Positions 54,766-64,000 of a DNA stretch of 64,000 nucleotides are shown here, piece after piece. The DNA comes from Oscarella lobularis. Its lineage: Eukaryota > Porifera > Homoscleromorpha > Homosclerophorida > Oscarellidae. Each line of letters starts with the position of its first letter. Within the stretch, counting starts at the first letter, position 1. The notes beneath the pieces were generated by a model, which saw only the letters and a list, made by a program, of their open reading frames with translations, was not told where the DNA came from and searched no databases. Location of the stretch: contig NC_089177.1 of NCBI RefSeq assembly GCF_947507565.1, positions 2,788,648-2,852,647 on the forward strand, read 5' to 3'. Made by a program: the position numbers and the translations under genes.

Positions 54766-57700
54766 ATGACCTGTGCTCACCAAAAAGCGATTCAGCTCTC
54801 GCTTCTTCAGTCGAATAGCCCATTGCAGTTGTGCACGTCTGCATGTAAGCTCTACGGAATCCTCTGCTTGACACGCGACGTGTTTTCCGCGCCTAGGCTC
54901 TTTATGCAACCTCGGTCGACTGTCACTCGGCGGCGACGTAAAAGCCGAGAACTTTGATGCAATAGAAAGAGATCTAGAAGAGTTTTCTTAGTACGCACGT
55001 CTTTTAGAAGATCCATCAGTGAGAAAATGCCTACGCGATCAGCTAGAGGACAGTGAAACGTAAGCCAAGTCTGCATGGACTTAGAACGAGCAGGAACTAC
55101 AAACGACGTCTAGAAACTGCATTAGCCTGATTGTTTCTGCTGCTTTTATGGACATATTCGTGCAAGCCAATTGGACAGGGCCGCCTTTAGGAGACGAATT
55201 GAAACGGATTGTAGATACGGTGCGAGAGCCAATGGGGAAAGAGAGTAGTCGTAATTTTGTGTGCATAGCTTGGAGAAACGTTGTCTTCGACAGTTGAAGA
55301 AAGCATTGATTTTGGAGAAGTATGCTAGTGTACTACTGTATTGTGTGCTTCTTCAAGTTGGTTTTTGGGCAGCTCGATCCAGATGTCGTTCATTTTCCAA
55401 ATCTACTTTCGTGGTCCCAAACTCTTTTAGCCCAGAGCGGCGCGTGTGTGGTAAAGCCTTATGCATTTGTGAATTTCAGCCCTAGTCAGTGTTGTTCCCC
55501 AATGACAGACATCCCCGTGGTGGCAGATGAGAAATCTTTTTCTTCAACAGCAGATTGCCGGGAGCCCCATTTCAAGCATATACACGCAAATAGAGGCATT
55601 AAGTGAAAGTAATCGTAAACGCTGTGCGGGTGGAAATAGTCACTGAGAGTGCATATAGATTTTACAAAAAAGGAATCTCCGTTTTGTAAATTTGTAGAAG
55701 AATCTAAGTCGGTGAAGAACATGCTATGGTCTCCTTTTGGAATACCTTGTCTTTTAGCTTGTTGCACTGTCAGTGCTACTTAGAGCTGGCTCAAATTTAC
55801 CTTTGTTACGGAAGGATAGATAAAGCTCAGGCAAAATTAATTCTTGTAATCATCATAAGCTCTTTCACGGTGTCTTTCAGGATTTTCTTACCGAAGCAAT
55901 TGAACTGTCTGGTCTAAATGCCGAATTGTCTGGTGAGAGATCTAGCGGGGGGTGATCAGAGACGTTGTGAATACGTTCGTTTTTTTCAAGGGTGTCTTGG
56001 AAAGAGAACGAAATTCCAAGAATTTGAAACGGCTCAACTTCTTCTGGTAGTTTCAAAAGGAGGAGAGCGTAGTACAGCACCGGTTGACGCTTCCAAAGAA
56101 GAAACAACGCCTAGGAACGGTCTACCTAAGGTCAGAGACAAGATTCGTATAGGCAGTACTGTTAAACAAATCTTAGATTGTTCCTTTGATGGACGATGAT
56201 CTGCTCGACAAAGTTTCTTATTCAGAATCTGCAACTCCTCTAACGTTGACGCCTCTAGAGGAAGCTGTTCTACTCACTATGGGGCAAGACGTTTTTTCAA
56301 CTACTGTACTGGATAAACGTGAATGAGACTGCTCTTTATTTAATAGCATTTTTATCCTGAAAAGTGGCCCAAAAGCTGGTCATCTATTTATCGAAGACGT
56401 CTTTCCTTATATAAACGTAGGTTATTCCTATTGTCTGTATAGCAAGTCGAGATTTTCTTTTCAGTATATCCTCTCTCAACCGTTGAGCTGGTCTATTCAA
56501 TTCAAAGCCTTAGATATGAGATCGCTGCTTGAAAACACAAAATCGAAACTCATTGAAAGATCCATGCGTCAACTTGAGGTCGAAATTACGAGAGAAAGTG
56601 GCCCAAGTCTTTTAATTTCCTACGTTTTAGGCATTGATCGAATCATTTAACGACACGTCACCTGACGTACTTTTAATCGCTACTCAGAATATTTTTTTCA
56701 ACTTTGAAACGTTCTCCTAGGCTGTATTTCGAAAGCACTTGACATTCTCCATTGGACTGCCTCCTATTTGGACTGTCAAGCAGCACTTGGCTAGCACCTT
56801 GATGTCACTTGGTTGTGTCGAGAGCGCTCGCGAGCTGTTTGAAAGTATGAAGATGTGGGAGAAGGTCATCGAGTGCTACCAACTTCAAGGACGATTCAAA
56901 CAGGTTGGAATGCAGATACGAGTCGATGCAAGCGCGAAAATCGCCGTTTTTCTTCAGGCGGAAAAGAGGATTCGTTCACAGTTAGAAATCAAGAGGACGC
57001 CTTATCTTCTTTGTGTCCTTGGAGACGTTACTAGTGTATTTTATGGGGTACAATCTTCGCGTTATTATATCACTCGTTCCTGTCCAGAATTCCGTCTATT
57101 ATGATGAAGCCTGGGAATTGTCTGAAATGAAAAGTGCTCGAGCTCAGCGATCTTTGGGCTACTACTACCTCAGGAAGAACATGGTATGTACAATAATAGA
57201 TGCCGCTTCGAAACGAACGAGTGAGTCGCGTTATAGTGCTCGGAGTGCATTGCGTCTTTTCAAAAGACGTTGAGGCTCAACTCAATGCAGGTGCAGAGAT
57301 AAGTCACTCTAGAAACCCGCTTTGATCACAGTGTGTTTTAAGGACAAAGTGTGGTTCTCCTTGGGATGTGTTGCCCTTCAAATTGGAGACATGAATTTAG
57401 CCAGCAGTGCATTTCACCGATGCGTCACTTTGGAACCGAGTGTAAGCGACTGAATCTTCTAATAGCAGTCGTATAGTTTCTCGACGATTAGAATTTTGAA
57501 GCATGGAATAATTTGGCCGCTGTATACATCAAAAAAGGCGAAAAGTAGTAGATCCCTACCTGGTATTATTAGCTGTATACTGAGTGTTGGCGTCTGTGCA
57601 GATCTCGAGCCAAGACGGCGTTTCGCGAGGCTCTCAAAGTCGACTACGAGAATTCTAAAGTGTGGGAAAATTATCTACTTGTTAGTAACCGCATAGGTGA

Positions 57701-58612
57701 AGAAAAAAAGCCTGTCATACTGAGCACGCGTAGGTTTGTATTGACGTGGCCGATTTTGGCCAAGCAATGGAAGCCTACAATCGCCTTCTGGATTTGAAGG
57801 ACAAATACGTTGACGAAGAAGTTCTTTCTGTTCTTGTTCGTGGTCTCAAGTGTCTTGTCGAGGAAAAATCGGAAAGCGGTACTGTACTACCTAACAGACT
57901 ACTGATCTTTTTAAAAAAATTTTATAGCGTCTAGCTGGTATCGGCTAGCTACTCAACTGTTTGGCAGAATTACCTCAAAGGTAAGAAACAGTATTGGCGT
58001 CAGGCTAAAAAACGGTACAGTACATGTTTTCATTATTAGCTAACAAAAAGTGCCACAGTGTGGCAGTTGTATGCAAGTTTACTTGACACAGACAGCACTG
58101 ATACAAAAGAGAAAGTAGGTTTTATAGGATGTGTCTGTCGGCTTCTGATGATATAATGTGGATAGGTATTTCTGTGTTTGCTAAAAGCCCTATCAGCTTC
58201 GTTGCAGAGCCAGAAGTTGTTCACAGACCTTCTCGAATTCAAAAATGCAGCTGATTTAGCCGAGCGAGTGAGAAACGGTATGGAGCAGTATTGGCATCTC
58301 CTATTATCTACTTACCGTCGAGAATTCAGCTTGGGAAGAGGCAATGAAAAGCCAAAGAGAGCGCGACGATGCCGTTACACTAGATCTCGTTGAAAAAGGC
58401 GTCTCAATTCGGCTCTCAGTACGCAAACTGATAGCCTGTGCGAAGGTACGTGGATAAATAAGAGACGATGCTCAACAACGACCCCTTTCGCTCAGCAACT
58501 TGATGAAGATGACCGCCTAGACGACGCAAGCGAACGCATTGCTACACTTCAACGCCTGAGCGAGAACGTACAGACAACGTACGACAAAATGAAGAAAAAC
58601 CCAGAATTATAA
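54766..58612 (+). CDS. TTC27: tetratricopeptide repeat protein 27
   Basis: Many short exons; the stop is TAA at 58610-58612. Diagnostic TTC27 blocks occur in order: FMDIFVQANWTGPPLGDEL (~55150), GKRTKFQEFETAQLLL (~56005), LPPIWTVKQHLASTLMSLGC (~56760), LFESMKMWEKVIECYQLQG, RTPYLLCVLGDVT and DEAWELSEMKSARAQRSLGY. Then come VWFSLGCVALQIGDMN (TPR), RCVTLEPS, NFEAWNNLAAVYIKKGEK, KVWENYLL and YNRLLDLKDKYVDEEVLSVL. The C-terminal helix is followed by KMKKNPEL. The 5' start (54766) and first few exons are the least certain: one apparent junction near 55060 does not close cleanly. TTC27/Emw1 proteins are TPR scaffolds linked to proteostasis and cell-wall or NF-kB functions in other species. Confidence 0.85.
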
Positions 58613-58616
58613 TCGG

Positions 58617-60905
<2,289 letters not shown>

Positions 60906-61079
60906 CGTTACATCGACCTCGCAGCCATCATCGCTGGGATTTAGCTCGTTAGCGAGTTCTACTTGCAATGGTTTGGTTTATTTTCTACCTTAGATACGAT
61001 CTGGTTAGCGTGCAGACGATGTTGTCCGGTTTGTAGTGGATTTCTGCGAGTTTTTCGTGGGACATCGCCGGACGAACGT

Positions 61080-61085
61080 CACGTG
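61080..61085. promoter_or_regulatory. E-box upstream of POLR3B
   Basis: CACGTG 20 bases before the POLR3B ATG, in the ~200-bp divergent interval shared with TGS1. Confidence 0.35.
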
Positions 61086-61105
61086 CCACGACCCCGGATT
61101 GGAAC

Positions 61106-61362
61106 ATGGCCACTGTGCTACAGGAAGGTCAGAAGGAGCCGGTTGACTTCCTAACCAAGCCAATCAAAGAAATACACGTATGCTGAAGCATTTTACCGTA
61201 CAATACTAACAGTGTTTGGTAGGAAAAATGGAAATTTGTGTCCGCGTTTCTAAGAGTGAGAACGCACCTCTTCGAAATCTTTACTACTGTGTTTATTTTC
61301 ACTAAATAAAGGGTCTAGTCAAGCAGCACATCGACTCCTCTAACTACTTTGTCAACGTGGAG
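61106..61362 (+). CDS. POLR3B: RNA polymerase III second-largest subunit, first three exons
   Basis: Exons 61106-61177, 61223-61255 and 61312-61362 encode MATVLQEGQKEPVDFLTKPI, EKWKFVSAFLR and GLVKQHIDSSNYFVNVE, matching the N-terminus of RPC2/POLR3B. The joined protein lacks two residues (Val-Lys) that usually precede GLVKQ, so the second junction may be shifted or genuinely deleted. The third exon ends at a good donor (GAG|gtaaac). No later exon is in the window; the next 2.6 kb is a gene fragment and a satellite. POLR3B either continues beyond the array or is broken here. Confidence 0.85.
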
Positions 61363-61404
61363 GTAAACAAGCATCTTGAGCGGAAAAAACGTTCATAGAA
61401 GTGT

Positions 61405-61512
61405 CGAGTTATAGAACATTGTGTCTTTTCAACAGACGTTGAGGCTCAGCTCAATGCAGGTGCAGAGATAAGCCTCAGTCTAGAAGCGCACTTCGATCAT
61501 AGTGTGTTTTAA
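61405..61512 (+). pseudogene. displaced copy of one TTC27 exon and its intron
   Basis: The stretch from gagttatag through ttttcaacagacgttgaggc, tcaatgcaggtgcagag and ending atagtgtgttttaa is a diverged copy of 57218-57347 within TTC27. That source is the exon encoding ECIASFQKTLRLNSMQ plus the following short intron. The copy stops where the TTC27 intron would end and joins the minisatellite directly. It is a fragment, not a gene. Confidence 0.88.
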
Positions 61513-64000
61513 ATAATAAATTGAGGGCCTAATCTTTGATTCATAAAGACTAAATAATAAATTGAGGACCTAATCTTTGATTCTTAGAGCCTGAATAATA
61601 AATTGAGGGCCTAATCTTTGATTCTTAGGGCCTAAATAATAAATTGAGGGCATAATGTTTGATTCTTAGAGCCTAAACAATAAATTCAGGGCCTAATCTT
61701 TGATTCTCAAGGCATAAATAATAAATTGAGGGCCTAATCTTAGATTGTTAGGGCCTAAATAATAAATTGAGGGCCTAATCTTTGATTCTTAGAGCCTAAA
61801 AAATAAATTGAGGGCCTAATCTCAGAGCCTAAATAATAAATTGGGGGCCTAATCTTTGATTCTTAGAGCCTAAATAATAAATTGAGGGCCTAATCCTTGA
61901 TTCTTCGCACCTAAATAATGAATTGAGGGCCTAATCTTTGATTCTTAGAGCCTTAATAATAAGGTGAGGGCCTAATCTTTGATTTTTAGTGCCTAAATAA
62001 TAAATTGAGGGCCTAATCTTTGATTCTTAGAGCCTAAAAAATAAATTGAGGGCCTAATCTCAGAGCCTAAATAATAAATTGAGGGCCTAATCTTTGATTC
62101 TTAGAGCCTAAATAATAAATTGAGGGCCTAATCCTTGATTCTTCGCACCTAAATAATGAATTGAGGGCCTAATCTTTGATTCTTAGAGCCTTAATAATAA
62201 GGTGAGGGCCTAATCTTTGATTTTTAGTGCCTAAATAATAAATTGAGGGCCTAATCTTTGATTCTTAGAGCCTAAAAAATAAATTGAGGGCCTAATCTCA
62301 GAGCCTAAATAATAAATTGAGGGCCTAATCTTTGATTCTTAGAGCCTAAATAATAAATTGAGGGCCTAATCCTTGATTCTTCGGACCTAAATAATGAATT
62401 GAGGGCCTAATCTTTGATTCTCAGAGCCTTAATAATAAGGTAAGGGCCTAATCTTTGATTTTTAGTGCCTAAATAATAAATTGAGGGCCTAATCTTTGAT
62501 TCTTAGAGCCAAAATAATAAATTGAGGGCCTAATCTTTGATTCTTCGGACCTAAATAATAAATTGAGGGCCTAATCTTTGATTCTTAGAGCCAAAATAAT
62601 AAATTGAGGGCCTAATCTTTGATTCTTAGGGCCTAAATAATAAATTGAGGGCCTAATCTTTGATTCTTAGAGCCTAAAAAATAAATTGAGGGCCTAATCT
62701 CAGAGCCTAAATAATAAATTGGGGGCCTAATCTTTGATTCTTAGAGCCTAAATAATAAATTGAGGGCCTAATCCTTGATTCTTCGCACCTAAATAATGAA
62801 TTGAGGGCCTAATCTTTGATTCTTAGAGCCTTAATAATAAGGTGAGGGCCTAATCTTTGATTTTTAGTGCCTAAATAATAAATTGAGGGCCTAATCTTTG
62901 ATTCTTAGAGCCTAAAAAATAAATTGAGGGCCTAATCTCAGAGCCTAAATAATAAATTGAGGGCCTAATCTTTGATTCTTAGAGCCTAAATAATAAATTG
63001 AGGGCCTAATCCTTGATTCTTCGGACCTAAATAATGAATTGAGGGCCTAATCTTTGATTCTCAGAGCCTTAATAATAAGGTAAGGGCCTAATCTTTGATT
63101 TTTAGTGCCTAAATAATAAATTGAGGGCCTAATCTTTGATTCTTAGAGCCAAAATAATAAATTGAGGGCCTAATCTTTGATTCTTAGGGCCTAAATAATA
63201 AATTGAGGGCCTAATCTTTGATTCTTAGAGCCTAAATAATAAATTGAGGGCCTAATCTTTGATTCTTAGGGCCTAAATAATAAATTGAGGGCCTAATCTT
63301 TGATTCATAGAGACTAAATAATAAATTGTGGGCCTAATCTTTGATTCTTAGGGCCTAAATAATAAATTGAGGGCCTAATCTTTGATTCATAGAGACTAAA
63401 TAATAAATTGTGGGCCTAATCTTTGATTCTTAGGGCCTAAATAATAAATTGAGGGCCTAATCTTTGATTCTTCGGACCTAAATAATAAATTGAGGGCCTA
63501 ATCTTTGATTCTTAGAGCCTTAATAATAAATTGACGGCCTAATCTTTTATTTTTAGTGCCTAAATAATAAATTGAGGGCCTAATCTTTGATTCTTAGAGC
63601 CAAAATAATAAATTGAGGGCCTAATCTTTGATTATTAAGGCCTAAATAATAAATTGAGGGCCTAATCTTTGATTCTTAGAGCCTATATAATAAATTGAGG
63701 ACCTAATCTTTGATTCTTAGAGCCTAGATAACAAATTGAGGGCCTAATCTTTGATTCTTAGGGCCTAAATAATACATTGAGGGCCTAATCTTTAATTCAT
63801 AGAGACTAAATAATAAATTGTGGGCCTAATCTTTGATTCTTAGGGCCTAAATATTAAATTGAGGGCCTAATCTTTGATTCTTCGGACCTAAATAATAAAT
63901 TGAGGGCCTAATCTTTGATTCTTAGGGCCTAAATAATAAATTGAGGGCCTAATCTTTGATTCTTCGGACCTAAATAATGAATTGAGGGCCTAATCTTTGA
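61511..64000 (+). repeat. 41-bp AT-rich minisatellite with 238-bp higher-order repeat
   Basis: About 60 tandem units of 41 bp: taaataataaattgagggcc followed by taatctttgattcttagagc and c. Variants include a tail ending ttcggacc, a head with aataataaggtgaggg, and a short 33-bp unit lacking eight bases (taatctcagagcc). The short unit recurs at 61821, 62059, 62297, 62699 and 62937. Spacings are 238, 238, 402 and 238, where 238 is five 41-mers plus one 33-mer and 402 is 238 plus four 41-mers. The array continues beyond the window. No coding potential. Confidence 0.96.

Noticed and set aside
54972-55010. 17-bp intron in TTC27 (gtacgcacgtcttttag)
   Set aside because: It is too short to be spliced. 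A 54-bp intron (54938-54991) gives a better reading, though the next junction is still unresolved.
61511-64000. CRISPR-like array or telomeric repeat
   Set aside because: Units are contiguous with no unique spacers, the monomer is 41 bp and AT-rich, and the context is eukaryotic. The sequence does not match TTAGGG-type telomere repeats.

Overview
The window is eukaryotic, gene-dense and intron-rich. Genes are split by many very short introns (mostly about 45-70 bp), and both strands are used about equally. Gene content is animal: DENND11, cytochrome c1, HOIL-1, CYLD, BRD7/9, Derlin-1, a reelin-repeat/SRCR/EGF membrane protein, tartrate-resistant acid phosphatase, MARC, TTC27, TGS1 and POLR3B. 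Compact introns, diverged but complete animal signalling genes, and a large SRCR/EGF/reelin-repeat surface protein suggest an early-branching metazoan. A sponge with a compact genome fits best, but that is inference; the sequence itself does not name the organism.

Layout. 0.2-3.5 kb: DENND11 (+) and CYC1 (-). 3.8-16.2 kb: a cluster of four neighbouring genes that all carry ubiquitin-signalling domains. These are a HOIL-1-like RBR E3 with an added EVH1 domain (+); the CYLD deubiquitinase (-); a chimera of the CYLD CAP-Gly half with a RIPK/TKL-like kinase (-); and a UEV-coiled-coil-kinase (-). The arrangement of the last three is what one tandem duplication spanning a kinase gene and CYLD would give. 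16.4-20.6 kb: BRD7/9 (+) and DERL1 (-). 20.7-25.7 kb: a 5-kb tyrosine-recombinase retrotransposon (DIRS order, PAT/Ngaro-type split direct repeats) lying on the minus strand. 25.9-28.4 kb: a cyclic-nucleotide-binding-domain gene. 28.9-50.5 kb: one very long gene predicted to encode a signal peptide, many reelin sub-repeats with nine reelin-type EGFs (the first interrupted by an FN2 domain), two SRCR domains, 18 Notch-type EGFs (one interrupted by a somatomedin-B domain), a Thr/Pro mucin stalk, three more EGFs, one transmembrane helix and a cytoplasmic tail with an FVNPVY motif. 50.6-54.6 kb: purple acid phosphatase, MARC and a small secreted Gly/His-rich cysteine-rich protein. 54.8-61.4 kb: TTC27 (+) and TGS1 (-) converge with 4 bp between stop codons, and the first exons of POLR3B (+) follow. 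61.4-64 kb: a displaced copy of one TTC27 exon/intron runs straight into a 41-bp minisatellite with a 238-bp higher-order period, which continues past the window end.

Together. HOIL-1 (linear ubiquitin assembly) and CYLD (linear/K63 ubiquitin removal) act on the same signalling chains in vertebrates, and RIP-type kinases are classic clients, so the 3.8-16.2 kb cluster may be a functional neighbourhood. The reelin-like membrane protein combines in one polypeptide features that vertebrates split between secreted reelin and its NPxY-bearing receptors. Exon coordinates for most genes were derived by hand from splice-site consensus, reading-frame closure and family similarity remembered, not searched. 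In eleven genes the complete exon chain closes in frame.
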